A DNA stretch of 64,000 nt from contig NZ_JACGZW010000002.1 in assembly GCF_014145675.1 (NCBI RefSeq), positions 496,001 through 560,000 of the forward strand, read 5' to 3'. Below, in pieces: positions 1 to 8,080 of the stretch. The number at the start of each line of letters is the position of its first letter. Within the stretch, counting starts at the first letter, position 1. The notes under the pieces were generated by a model, which saw nothing but the letters and a program-made list of their open reading frames with translations, did not search any database and was not told where the DNA came from. The DNA comes from Amycolatopsis dendrobii. Its GTDB lineage: Bacteria; Actinomycetota; Actinomycetes; Mycobacteriales; Pseudonocardiaceae. A program made the position numbers and the translations under genes.

Positions 1-106
1 CGAGGTGTGGCCCACTGAGGAGTACGAGCTGAACCGCTCCCTGGTGGACAGCACGCTGCCGGAGGACGATCTGTTCGCAGGCATCAAGGAGAAGGTGAGC
101 CCATGA
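1..106 (+). CDS. mca: C-terminal end of mycothiol conjugate amidase (Mca), partial
   Basis: The open frame entering from the left edge encodes about 34 residues, starting EVWPTEEYELNRS and ending DDLFAGIKEKVSP, then TGA. The WPTE-(D/E)-(Y/F)-E-L tail followed by a small membrane protein and then a DUF255 thioredoxin-fold protein is the arrangement around Rv1082 (mca) in mycobacteria. Mca is a cytosolic zinc amidase that cleaves mycothiol S-conjugates to mercapturates during detoxification. The catalytic domain lies outside the window, so the call rests on the tail and on gene order. The stop overlaps the next start as ATGA, indicating translational coupling. Confidence 0.65.
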   Translation, partial: EVWPTEEYELNRSLVDSTLPEDDLFAGIKEKVSP

Positions 107-450
107 GTTTCGGTGTGCCGGCCGTCGCGGTCGTCCCGCTCACCGCGTCGGCGCTGGTACTGGCCCAGCAGCCGGACAGCGGGGACAACGGCGGCCAGGG
201 CGAGGACTTCGGCAAATCCTCGCCGGTCGGCCTGCTGGTGCTGATCCTGTTCCTGATCGCGGTCGTCTTCCTGGTTCGCTCGATGAGCAAGCACCTGAAG
301 AAGGTGCCGCAGAGCTTCGACAAGGAAGAGGCTGGTTCGGAGTCCGGTTCCGAGGCCGTCGAGGCTGGTCCGGAGTCGGCCGGAGAGGCACCGGAGACGG
401 CTGCGGCGGAGAAGAAGCCGGACGCGGCGGCGGCCAAGAAGAGCGACTGA
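103..450 (+). CDS. Small membrane protein downstream of mca (Rv1083-like)
   Basis: A 115-residue protein. A short hydrophobic stretch at the N-terminus (about 6-21) is followed by an acidic Gly/Asp linker and a clear membrane helix at about 42-60 (VGLLVLILFLIAVVFLV), then a basic RSMSKHLKK motif and an acidic, Ala/Glu-rich tail. The ATG overlaps the mca stop, so both are probably made from one mRNA. Position and the RSMxKHLK motif after the helix match the uncharacterised Rv1083 family that follows mca in actinobacteria. Function unknown; a membrane-anchored helper in mycothiol chemistry is only a guess from context. Confidence 0.75.
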   Translation: MSFGVPAVAVVPLTASALVLAQQPDSGDNGGQGEDFGKSSPVGLLVLILFLIAVVFLVRSMSKHLKKVPQSFDKEEAGSESGSEAVEAGPESAGEAPETAAAEKKPDAAAAKKSD

Positions 451-471
451 GTTCCCCGCGACGGGGCTGGA

Positions 472-1191
472 CTAGCTGGTCAGCCCGTCGCGGAGAGCGG
501 CGAGCTTGGCCGTGAGCAGGCTGTCCTCGCCGGGCAGCACCGTGATGTACCGGTTTCCTTCCGGCCCGGCAACCTCGAACGCGACCCGGCCGTCGGTGAG
601 GTCGAGGTAGCTCAGCGGCCCGGCTTCCGTGCGCCCTGGCCGGCCCGGTTCGCGCACGGCGACGGCCATTTCGCCGACCCCGAACCAGGTCTGCTGGAAC
701 AGTGCGTCGACCGCGCGGGCGGCCGGGCTGCGCTCGTCGGAGAAATCCGCCTGGAAGTCCTCCTGCGGCAGGGAGAACGCGCTCAGCTGAGCTGGCCGGT
801 ACCGGGGCAGGCTCGCGACCAGCGCCCCGGCAGGAGTGCGGGTGCCGTCGAGCACCTTCAGCCGCACCCGATCGCTGCGACACAACGCCTTGACCCCAGT
901 CCGGCCCCGGACGGCGACGAGCACGCCATAGCGGACGTCCTGATTCTCGACGTGGGCGACATATTCCGTGTCGGCGCGGCCCAGCGCGCAGAGCACGTCC
1001 TCGAACTCGTCGACGAACCGCCCGTGCTCGGTCAGGCCGAGCCAGGCCAGCTCGTCGCGCACGGTCTGGTCGAGCCGCCGATCGTCGGCCGTGAACCGGA
1101 GCCGCCCCGAAAACACCGGATGCGGCTCGGCGAACCCAGCTTCCCGGAGCGCGCCGAGAAGGGCGTCGAGGGACAGCTCGGTCACGCGCAC
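472..1191 (-). CDS. ESX secretion-associated protein, EspG family
   Basis: A 239-residue cytosolic protein with no signal peptide or membrane segment. The run of paired strands (VRYGVLVAVRGRTGVKALC, VRLKVLDG) and the C-terminal RYITVLPGEDSLLTAKLAAL helix are typical of EspG, the chaperone that binds the tip of PE-PPE substrate dimers and keeps them soluble for type VII secretion. It is the last gene of a leftward operon, 14 nt after a PPE-like gene with a WxG motif, which is the expected partner. No ESX membrane genes (EccB/C/D/E) are nearby, so this set must use a secretion machine encoded elsewhere. Confidence 0.8.
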   Translation of the reverse strand: MRVTELSLDALLGALREAGFAEPHPVFSGRLRFTADDRRLDQTVRDELAWLGLTEHGRFVDEFEDVLCALGRADTEYVAHVENQDVRYGVLVAVRGRTGVKALCRSDRVRLKVLDGTRTPAGALVASLPRYRPAQLSAFSLPQEDFQADFSDERSPAARAVDALFQQTWFGVGEMAVAVREPGRPGRTEAGPLSYLDLTDGRVAFEVAGPEGNRYITVLPGEDSLLTAKLAALRDGLTS

Positions 1192-1205
1192 CGCTTCCTC
1201 CCGGC

Positions 1206-2411
1206 CTAACGAACCGGCCGGTCCCCGATCACCGGCGGGGTCGGTTTGCCGTCGCTCCCGCCGAACACGTCCGGATCGGTCTCTCGGAGGTAGGGCGGAG
1301 CGGTTCTCTCCTTGTCCTTTTCCTTGCTTTTCCCCGATATGCCGTTGCCGACCAGGTTGCCGTTTTTCCCTGCCGCGCCTGGGGTTCCGGCTTGGCCGCC
1401 GCGGGCCGGAGCCGGTTCGCCGGGAGCGCGGGCGCCGACCCGGTTTCCGCTGCCTTGGCCGCCGTTCGGGTTGCCGCCGGGGCTGCTGAAGTCGTAGCCG
1501 CTGCCGGGTACCGGATCGAATTCGGTAGCGAGAGGGTTGATCGGCTGGCCGGAAGGCCCGAATTGATATCCGGGCGGCAATGCGATCGGGCTGGGACGGT
1601 ACGAACTGGTGTGAGTCGCATCGGACTGCTTGGCCGCTTCGGACGGCGTCGCCGGAGAACCGCTTCCCGTGGGGTCAGGTCCGCGGCGGCCAGCGTGCGT
1701 CGAGGGGCGGTCGCCGCGGGTCGCCGGCACTGGCTCCCGTCGCTTCGGAACGGGGCCGGCCGGCTCCGCTGCTGGTCCCGCTACGCCAGGAGGCGGCTCG
1801 ACCGCACGAGGACCGCGGCCGTCAGGCGGTTCACCGCCCGGTCCGCCAGGCGCCTCGACCGGTTTCCGCGGCGTGCTGGTACTGGCGAGCCCAATGGACG
1901 CGCCGGTGTCGCTCAGCTCCGCGTAGTGCGCCGGGATGCGGTCGGAGTTCGTCCCCGTAGCCGAGTGATAGCCGGTGTAGGCGTCGATGTTGTGCTGGGC
2001 GTCGGCCTGCCATTGGTGGAGTTTGCCGAAGTAACCGGGTTTGCCGTGGAGCAGGTCGTACACGTCCTGCACGCTGATTTCCGGTCGGTCGCCGATCGGT
2101 TTCACGGTGTTCTTGACAGCGTGAAAGGCCGATACCTGCCCGTCCGCCGCGGTCCGGGCGAACCCGAGATTGGCGCTGATGGCCGCGGATGCGGCCATCA
2201 GGGGAGCGGTCGCGCTCGCTGACTCCTCGGCGGTGACGCCGTGCCATCCGGCACGCACTTTTTCTGCGAGGGCGGCGATTTCGTCGATCCGTTCCACCAG
2301 TCGCTGGCTGAGGTCCTCGGCGGTTTTTCGGGTTTCGCCAAGCGATTCGGCTCCTTGCCCGCCGGTGACTTGCTCGTAGATCTCCGCCGGGGTCAATGAT
2401 CGACCGGCCAT
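1206..2411 (-). CDS. PPE-like type VII secretion substrate with Pro/Gly-rich tail
   Basis: A 401-residue protein. Residues 1 to about 185 are alpha-helical with the WxG turn (AGWHGV, Trp56-Gly58) typical of WXG100/PPE helical hairpins; the rest is a low-complexity Pro/Gly/Arg/Ala tail. The frame stays open further upstream, but the ATG at 2411 is chosen because the preceding lipoprotein gene ends there in a TGATG overlap, giving translational coupling and the common MAGRSLTPAEIYEQV start. The EspG gene directly downstream supports a PPE role. Presumably exported as a heterodimer with the small helical protein encoded first in this operon (inference). Confidence 0.75.
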   Translation of the reverse strand: MAGRSLTPAEIYEQVTGGQGAESLGETRKTAEDLSQRLVERIDEIAALAEKVRAGWHGVTAEESASATAPLMAASAAISANLGFARTAADGQVSAFHAVKNTVKPIGDRPEISVQDVYDLLHGKPGYFGKLHQWQADAQHNIDAYTGYHSATGTNSDRIPAHYAELSDTGASIGLASTSTPRKPVEAPGGPGGEPPDGRGPRAVEPPPGVAGPAAEPAGPVPKRREPVPATRGDRPSTHAGRRGPDPTGSGSPATPSEAAKQSDATHTSSYRPSPIALPPGYQFGPSGQPINPLATEFDPVPGSGYDFSSPGGNPNGGQGSGNRVGARAPGEPAPARGGQAGTPGAAGKNGNLVGNGISGKSKEKDKERTAPPYLRETDPDVFGGSDGKPTPPVIGDRPVR

Positions 2412-3025
2412 CAGCGTCCTCCTCGCAGATTGCCGAGTACTTTGTCCGCGACGTCGCGGGCGGAATCGCACGGATCCTTCTCGCCTTTGTGCGCCGGTGA
2501 TTGAGTGATCGACACGTCCAGGGTTTCGCGGTCGCTTGTGCCCAGCGCGACGTTGCATTCGCCGAGCCTTGCCCGCACGTCCTCCGTGCCGTAGGCGACG
2601 ACCGGATATCCCTCGACCGGAGCGAGGGGCATGAAGAAGGGATACGCTCCGCCCTTGGCCCGGTAGACAGACGTCAGGCCCAGCTTGTCCACGTTCGGGA
2701 ACACGACCGCGATTTTCGCCTGGGAGAACCAGCCGCAGCCGGGCCCGCCGGGGCCGTTCGGGTCCGGGGTGATCCGGGCCTCGTCGCCGAGCAGGTCCAC
2801 GACTTGCGCCGAGGTCAGGGATTCGCACGGGTTCTGTTTGAATCTGGTGATGTCGATGGGGTTCGGCACTTTCGGCACGCCGGGGCCGGGTACCTGGTTC
2901 GCCGAGGTGCTTCTTGGCGCTGGTTGACCGGTGCGGTCGGCCGGAACGGCTTGTCCTGGAGTGGTGTCCGAGCAGCCGGCGAGAATGAGCAGGGCCAACG
3001 GGGTAAGCGCTAGGGCGCGTCTCAC
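2411..3025 (-). CDS. DUF3558 family lipoprotein
   Basis: A 204-residue secreted lipoprotein: basic N-terminus, hydrophobic core and lipobox LAGC (Cys18), then a Pro/Thr-rich linker and a domain with the DUF3558 pattern, NPCESLTSAQVVDLL near the start and GPGCGWF further on, with two more cysteines that could form a disulfide. GTG start with a GGGGGA ribosome site 6 nt away; it overlaps the upstream stop by 4 nt (GTGA). DUF3558 lipoproteins frequently accompany ESX substrate genes in Pseudonocardiaceae; their role is unknown. Confidence 0.8.
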   Translation of the reverse strand: MRRALALTPLALLILAGCSDTTPGQAVPADRTGQPAPRSTSANQVPGPGVPKVPNPIDITRFKQNPCESLTSAQVVDLLGDEARITPDPNGPGGPGCGWFSQAKIAVVFPNVDKLGLTSVYRAKGGAYPFFMPLAPVEGYPVVAYGTEDVRARLGECNVALGTSDRETLDVSITQSPAHKGEKDPCDSARDVADKVLGNLRGGR

Positions 3026-3423
3026 AGATGTCCCCCGGCCCGGCGTATTTCGGCCGAGTGCGCGTGCTCGGCATCCGCGTATTTTTTGAGTGCCGCGCGA
3101 TGTTTGGCTGCCTGATCACGACAGTACCGTTCGCATTGCTCCAGCGAACCTTTCAGGACTTCCCCGGAATTTCGGAAGATGGCCGCGTTGTCCGTGCTGG
3201 AAAACTCCAGCCCGGGTGACTGTGTTCGCGCGATGATTCCTGCGTGGTCCCTGTCGAGGTAGTACTTGTCGGCGAGGCTTTCGTAGAGTTTCGCGATTTC
3301 TTCCAGCGTCGCTCTGTCGTAGGAGTACCCGTCGCCCAGCAACGGCGCCACCGCCATCGTCTCGATCGACGCGCCGCCGAATCGCTGGATCGGAGGCAGG
3401 CTGGACTGCTGATTGTCGGCCAC
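3022..3423 (-). CDS. Small helical ESX substrate candidate (PE/WXG100-like) with YxxxE signal
   Basis: A 133-residue protein. The GTG at 3423 is chosen over upstream starts because AAGGGGAGG lies about 7 nt before it. The C-terminal half is a long helix carrying Y-A-D-A-E (Tyr115 to Glu119), which fits the YxxxD/E export signal of type VII substrates. It is the first gene of the operon that continues with a DUF3558 lipoprotein, a PPE-like protein and EspG, so it is the natural PE-side partner. I do not recognise a named family; export is inferred from motif and context. Confidence 0.65.
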   Translation of the reverse strand: MADNQQSSLPPIQRFGGASIETMAVAPLLGDGYSYDRATLEEIAKLYESLADKYYLDRDHAGIIARTQSPGLEFSSTDNAAIFRNSGEVLKGSLEQCERYCRDQAAKHRAALKKYADAEHAHSAEIRRAGGHL

Positions 3424-3532
3424 GATGTACGCCTCCCCTTGCGTAGATCGTCCCGGGTCCGCTGGGCCCAGGTGCTTAGTCACCCTATGGAGCCGGGTAG
3501 TTACTCTAGTCGCCGCGATTAAGCCTGTCTGC

Positions 3533-3549
3533 ATTTGCGAACTGCAAAT
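3533..3549. promoter_or_regulatory. Dyad upstream of the ESX operon
   Basis: ATTTGC-gaact-GCAAAT is a perfect 6-bp inverted repeat with 5-nt spacer, unusually AT-rich for this genome. It lies about 110 bp upstream of the first ESX-cluster start and may be a regulator site. A minus-strand -10-like TAGAGT sits at 3503-3508, downstream of it. Confidence 0.3.
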
Positions 3550-3654
3550 CGCAAGGGAGTTCGCCGTTTATGGACTTGAGCAGGGCGGCTGTCGTACGGC
3601 CAACAACAAGCATCACTCGAATGTCTTAAGCCGCAGACAGCGGGGAAGGCCTCG

Positions 3655-5202
3655 TCAGTGCCGTTCAGCCAGTTGCTCGTCGTAAAGGCTTTCCGGCGGC
3701 AGATGCTTGCCGGGCGAGCCGATCTCCCCGCTCCGGTGGTCCGGCTGCGGCTTGTCCTGAGTTCCGGTGCACCCGAGCGCCCAGTTGTGCGCGGTCGGCG
3801 GGTTTTCCACGAGATACGAGCCGACGGAGCAATTCCACAGCACCGAGTTCGCGCCTGCCCAGCCTTGGCCGCTGCCCATCCACTGCCGGTCCGACAGCTG
3901 GAGATGTCCCGATGGCGGGCTCATCGTCAGGTCGTCGTAGAGAGTGCCGCTGGCCCAGCGCTGGTGCGGACCGGCGTCGAGGATCCGGGAGCCGGTGTTC
4001 GTCGCCGTGCAGCGACTGACCACGTTGGGGCCGGGCACCCTGGCCTGGGTGACCCAGGCGTGCAGGTTGCTGCCGGTGACGGTGCACTGCCGGATCAGGG
4101 TTTCCTGGCCGCTGATGGTGTAGGCGGCGGGCTGATCGTGGATGTCCTGCGGGACGGACTCGTCGAGAGACGAGGTGCGCAGCAGGCTGACCCGGAGCGC
4201 GTTCTGCCCGATCGCGAAGGCGGAACCGAAATGGTCCGCGACCACGTCGTCGATCCAGCTGTCCTGCGCGGCGTCCACGGACGCCAGCTGGGACTTGAAG
4301 AAACCGTCGTCGTGCCAGGCGGGATCCTGCTCGAACTCGGCGCCGTCCGCGGACAGGTGCGCGAGGCCGGAACCGCTGATGCGGCCGGGATACGAGTAGC
4401 GAGTGACGGTGGCGTGGGTGTACTGGCTTTCCAGTGCGTTGGTCAGCGGCACGTCGAAGCGGACGGTTTTGCCGTTGACGGCCGTGACCGTCCGGTCGAA
4501 CTGCAGTCCGGAGTTCGGGGTCCACTGTTTGCTCGGCGTTCCGTTCGGCCGCGGCGGGATCCGGTCCATGCCGATCGCGTGAATCCACGACTGTTCCTGC
4601 GGGCGTTGCACGATGACGTGGTCGCCGACGTGGAAGGAGGAAGCATCGCTCACGTCGAGCTGGTCGGCGCCGACCGGGACGTAGCCGCTGGTGACCGGTA
4701 CCGCGACACCGGCGGAGGCGCGCGAGCCGGTGCCGGCGATCGTGACGAGCGTGTGCAGCTTGCCCGCCGCGACCAGCCTGGTCCCGTTCGGGCCGCTGCC
4801 CGCGCCGCGCAGTTCGATGTTGCTGGCGCCGATGCGCAAGGTTCCTTCGAGCCGGTAGTCGCCCGCTGTCAGCTGGACCGCGCCGGGCTTGCCGCTGCTG
4901 GCGACCTGGTCGATGGCCTGCTGAATGCGTGCGGTGTCGTCGCCGGACGGCTGCGGCCCGACTGTCGCCGCGGCCGGCAGTTCAGGCGGCGGAGCGTCGC
5001 CGTCGCGGTAGCCGACGCGGGAGAAATCGGGGACCCGGTTGCCTTGCGCGTCGGTGCCGTAGGAGAGGCGGCCGTGGGCGAAACTGATCCAGTTCGGTGC
5101 CGCGGAAGCCGCATGGGCACTGCAACCGGACAAACCAAGACATCCGATGAATGCGATCGCGGTGACGGAACGCGTCGAGCCTGCGCGAAGGAATCGCTTC
5201 AT
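3655..5202 (-). CDS. Secreted right-handed beta-helix lipoprotein (pectate-lyase-like fold)
   Basis: A 515-residue protein from the ATG at 5202. The signal sequence ends in lipobox LSGC (Cys27), so it is predicted to be anchored outside the membrane. After a 60-residue linker, DDTARIQQAIDQVA followed by AVQLTAGDYRLEGTLRI marks the start of a pectate-lyase-3-type beta-helix, with repeated short strands through the middle (IELRGAGSGPNG, LIRQCTVTGSNLHAW). Such proteins usually bind or cleave polysaccharides; no catalytic site can be assigned by eye. A GTG at 5235 would add 11 residues before the signal peptide and looks less likely. The gene stands alone. Confidence 0.65.
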   Translation of the reverse strand: MKRFLRAGSTRSVTAIAFIGCLGLSGCSAHAASAAPNWISFAHGRLSYGTDAQGNRVPDFSRVGYRDGDAPPPELPAAATVGPQPSGDDTARIQQAIDQVASSGKPGAVQLTAGDYRLEGTLRIGASNIELRGAGSGPNGTRLVAAGKLHTLVTIAGTGSRASAGVAVPVTSGYVPVGADQLDVSDASSFHVGDHVIVQRPQEQSWIHAIGMDRIPPRPNGTPSKQWTPNSGLQFDRTVTAVNGKTVRFDVPLTNALESQYTHATVTRYSYPGRISGSGLAHLSADGAEFEQDPAWHDDGFFKSQLASVDAAQDSWIDDVVADHFGSAFAIGQNALRVSLLRTSSLDESVPQDIHDQPAAYTISGQETLIRQCTVTGSNLHAWVTQARVPGPNVVSRCTATNTGSRILDAGPHQRWASGTLYDDLTMSPPSGHLQLSDRQWMGSGQGWAGANSVLWNCSVGSYLVENPPTAHNWALGCTGTQDKPQPDHRSGEIGSPGKHLPPESLYDEQLAERH

Positions 5203-5381
5203 GGAGAAGGATTCTAGTGATCTTGATTTTCGCACGACAAGGCCGATCGTTGTGATTCATCGGATTTATCGGTCGATTTCGGCGTTCTGACGAGAGCGCG
5301 TGGCGAGTGCCGGGCAAGCCGGATCTTCTGGTGTCGCGGGGACGGGACCGGTCTCGCGCGGCATGAGGCACACTCGGCACC

Positions 5382-7373
5382 ATGACGAACCGCCTCGCCG
5401 ATGCGACGTCCCCGTACCTTCTGCAGCACGCAGGCAACCCGGTCGACTGGTGGGAGTGGGGTCCGGAAGCGCTGGCCGAGGCGCGTCGTCGCGGGGTGCC
5501 GATTCTGCTGTCCGTCGGGTACGCCGCCTGCCATTGGTGTCACGTCATGGCGCACGAATCCTTCGAGCACGAAGGCACTGCGACCCTGATGAACGCGCAC
5601 TTCGTCAACATCAAGGTCGACCGCGAGGAGCGGCCGGACATCGACGCCGTCTACATGGCCGCCACGCAGGCGATGACCGGGCAGGGCGGCTGGCCGATGA
5701 CGTGCTTCCTCACGCCCGAGGGCGAGCCATTCCATTGCGGCACTTACTATCCGCCCGCGCCGCGTCCGGGGATTCCCTCGTTCACGCAGCTGCTGGTGGC
5801 GGTCGCGGAGGCGTGGGAAGAGCGGCCGGACGATCTGCGCGAGGGTGCGAAACAGATCGTCGGGCATCTTGCCGAGCAGAGCGGTCCGCTGAAGGAAGCC
5901 GCCGTCGATGCCGACGCTTTGGCGGACGCGGTGACGAAACTCGCGCAGGAAGCAGATCCCGTGCACGGCGGTTTCGGTGGCGCGCCGAAGTTTCCGCCGT
6001 CCATGGTGCTGGAGTTCCTGATCCGCCACCACGAGCGCACGGGTTCGGCGCAGGCGCGCGATCTCGCCGAGTCCGCGGCGGCCGCGATGGCGCGCGGGGG
6101 CATTCACGACCAGCTGGGCGGCGGGTTCGCGCGCTACTCCGTGGACGCGGAGTGGATCGTTCCCCACTTCGAGAAAATGTTGTATGACAACGCGTTGCTC
6201 CTTCGAGTGTACGCGCATCTCGCGCGTCGTGGGTCGGCGTCGGCGCGTCGGGTGGCGGAAGGCATCGTCCGGTTCCTTGAGCACGATCTCCTTACGCCGC
6301 AAGGAGGTTTCGCCGCGTCGCTCGATGCGGACACCGAAGGTGTCGAGGGATTGACCTACGTGTGGACTCCTGCGCAGCTCAACGACGTGCTCGGCGTGGA
6401 CGGTCCGTGGGCGGCTGAGCTGTTCAGCGTGACCGAAGAGGGCACTTTCGAAGAAGGCGCATCGACCCTTCAGCTGCGGGCAGACCCGGATGATTTCGAC
6501 CGTTTCGAGCGCGTCCGGCAGGCGTTGCTCGAAGCGCGAGCGGAGCGTCCGCAACCGGGACGGGACGACAAGGTGGTCGCGGCCTGGAACGGTCTCGCGA
6601 TTTCCGCGCTGGCCGAAGCGGGCGTCGCGTTGGAACGTCCACAGTGGATCGAACTCGCTCGTGGCGCGGCGTCCCTGCTGCTGGACCTGCACATCGTGGA
6701 CGGACGACTCCGCCGCAGCTCGCGGGACGGCGCGGTCGGCGCACCGGTCGGCGTACTGGAGGACTACGCCTGCCTCGCCGACGGTCTTCTCGCCCTCCAC
6801 CAGGCCACTGGCGAACCGCGCTGGCTCACCGAAGCGACCCGGCTGCTGGACGTTGCCTTGGCGCACTTCGCGTCCGACTCCGCACCTGGCGCGTATCACG
6901 ACACCGCCGACGACGCCGAAATCCTGGTGCAGCGCCCGTCCGATCCGACGGACAACGCCAGCCCGTCCGGTGCTTCGGCGCTGGCTGGCGCGCTGCTCAC
7001 CGCGTCCGCGCTGGCCGGGCCTGACCAGGCGGCGCGCTACCGCGACGCGGCTGAGCTCGCGTTGCGTCGCGTCGGTCTGCTCGCCGCGCGCGTGCCGCGG
7101 TTCGCTGGGCACTGGCTGTCCGTGGCGGAGGCGGCGCAGTCCGGGCCGGTGCAGGTCGCGGTCGTCGGCGCGGACCGTGCGGAGCTGATGGCCGCCGCGG
7201 CACGGCACATCCACGGCGGCGGCATCGTGCTCGGCGGCGAGCCGGACGCGTACGGCGTCCCGCTGCTGGCCGATCGGCCGCTGGTCGACGGCGAGGCGGC
7301 GGCATACGTCTGCCGCGGCTACGTCTGCGAACGCCCGGTGACCGCGGCGGACCAGCTCATCGCCCAGCTCTGA
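5382..7373 (+). CDS. Thioredoxin-domain protein of the YyaL/SSP411 (DUF255) family
   Basis: A 663-residue cytosolic protein. The N-terminal [23 protein letters not shown] motif and a thioredoxin-like domain with CHWC (Cys50-Cys53) are followed by an alpha/alpha-barrel glycosidase-like domain containing [11 protein letters not shown], the [13 protein letters not shown] helix and several conserved WNG and EDYA segments. Length and domain order match the family (Rv1084 in M. tuberculosis; human SPATA20). Biochemical function is unsettled. It follows the mca block as in mycobacteria, although an ESX operon and a lipoprotein have been inserted between them here. Confidence 0.9.
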   Translation: MTNRLADATSPYLLQHAGNPVDWWEWGPEALAEARRRGVPILLSVGYAACHWCHVMAHESFEHEGTATLMNAHFVNIKVDREERPDIDAVYMAATQAMTGQGGWPMTCFLTPEGEPFHCGTYYPPAPRPGIPSFTQLLVAVAEAWEERPDDLREGAKQIVGHLAEQSGPLKEAAVDADALADAVTKLAQEADPVHGGFGGAPKFPPSMVLEFLIRHHERTGSAQARDLAESAAAAMARGGIHDQLGGGFARYSVDAEWIVPHFEKMLYDNALLLRVYAHLARRGSASARRVAEGIVRFLEHDLLTPQGGFAASLDADTEGVEGLTYVWTPAQLNDVLGVDGPWAAELFSVTEEGTFEEGASTLQLRADPDDFDRFERVRQALLEARAERPQPGRDDKVVAAWNGLAISALAEAGVALERPQWIELARGAASLLLDLHIVDGRLRRSSRDGAVGAPVGVLEDYACLADGLLALHQATGEPRWLTEATRLLDVALAHFASDSAPGAYHDTADDAEILVQRPSDPTDNASPSGASALAGALLTASALAGPDQAARYRDAAELALRRVGLLAARVPRFAGHWLSVAEAAQSGPVQVAVVGADRAELMAAAARHIHGGGIVLGGEPDAYGVPLLADRPLVDGEAAAYVCRGYVCERPVTAADQLIAQL

Positions 7374-7437
7374 CGAATTCCGCCCCTGGTGAACGCACTA
7401 CCTGCTTCGGTGGAATCAGCGTAGCTTCAGTAGTGAC

Positions 7438-7452
7438 GTAATCATGTAATCA
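7438..7452 (+). promoter_or_regulatory. Tandem 7-bp repeats before the RHH-like gene
   Basis: Two copies of GTAATCA at 7438-7444 and 7446-7452 are separated by one base and end 15 nt before the chosen start at 7468. Ribbon-helix-helix repressors often bind short direct repeats near their own promoter, so autoregulation is plausible but unproven. Confidence 0.3.
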
Positions 7453-7467
7453 AGGATGGTGGACGTC

Positions 7468-8022
7468 ATGGGGCGAGGTTGGAAAGGCCGGGGCTGGCAG
7501 CAGGCCGAAGTGCCGTCGGCGGACGACGCGGCGGCGTGGTTCGGCGGGAGGCTCCCGGACGGCTGGTTCACCGGCGACCCGGAACTCACCGTGGACCGCG
7601 AAGAGATCCTCATCGTCGGCGAGCTGCCCGCGCTGACCGGCGATTACGCCGACGACGCGGCCCGCGCGGCGGCGGCGGACGGGCGGATCAGCAGGTTCCG
7701 CGAGGAAACCCGCGACGAGCGGATCGAGATCGCGCGGCAGGCTGAGCACCGCTACCAGCGCAAGGTGGCGTGGGGCGCGAAGCTGGGCGGCACGACGGTG
7801 CACTTCACGACGTTGTCCGTGCCGGTGATGACCCGGCTGCGGCAGCCCGAACGCCTGGTCCTCGACACGCTCGTGGACGCCGGCGTCGCGCGGTCGCGGT
7901 CCGAGGCGCTGGCCTGGGCGGTGCGGCTGGTCGGCGAGCACGCGGACGCGTGGCTGTCCGAACTGCGCGAAGCGATGACCAAGGTCGACGACCTGCGGTC
8001 GAAGGGGCCCGATTTGGGCTGA
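7468..8022 (+). CDS. Hypothetical protein with ribbon-helix-helix-like C-terminus
   Basis: A 184-residue protein from the ATG at 7468, preferred over the ATG 12 nt upstream because AAGGATGG then lies at normal ribosome-site distance. The N-terminal half is acidic with no recognised fold. The C-terminal 75 residues begin with a beta-strand (TTLSVPVMTRL), then two helices (ERLVLDTLVDAGV and SRSEALAWAVRLV), which is the ribbon-helix-helix pattern of small DNA-binding proteins. A repressor role is suggested also by two 7-bp direct repeats just upstream. No named family recognised. Confidence 0.55.
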   Translation: MGRGWKGRGWQQAEVPSADDAAAWFGGRLPDGWFTGDPELTVDREEILIVGELPALTGDYADDAARAAAADGRISRFREETRDERIEIARQAEHRYQRKVAWGAKLGGTTVHFTTLSVPVMTRLRQPERLVLDTLVDAGVARSRSEALAWAVRLVGEHADAWLSELREAMTKVDDLRSKGPDLG

Positions 8023-8080
8023 GCTGCGGGATTTCCTCCGCTGCGGCAGGCTGGAGGCAGCCTGCTGTATCGGAGGAACC

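Noticed and set aside
2412..3119. N-terminal extension of the PPE-like frame
   Set aside because: The extension is Arg/Pro-rich, overlaps the lipoprotein gene completely, and the TGATG junction at 2411 gives a better start.
5214..7214. A 660-codon minus-strand frame opposite the thioredoxin-fold gene
   Set aside because: It mirrors the codon pattern of the real gene and has no domain, ribosome site or family resemblance.
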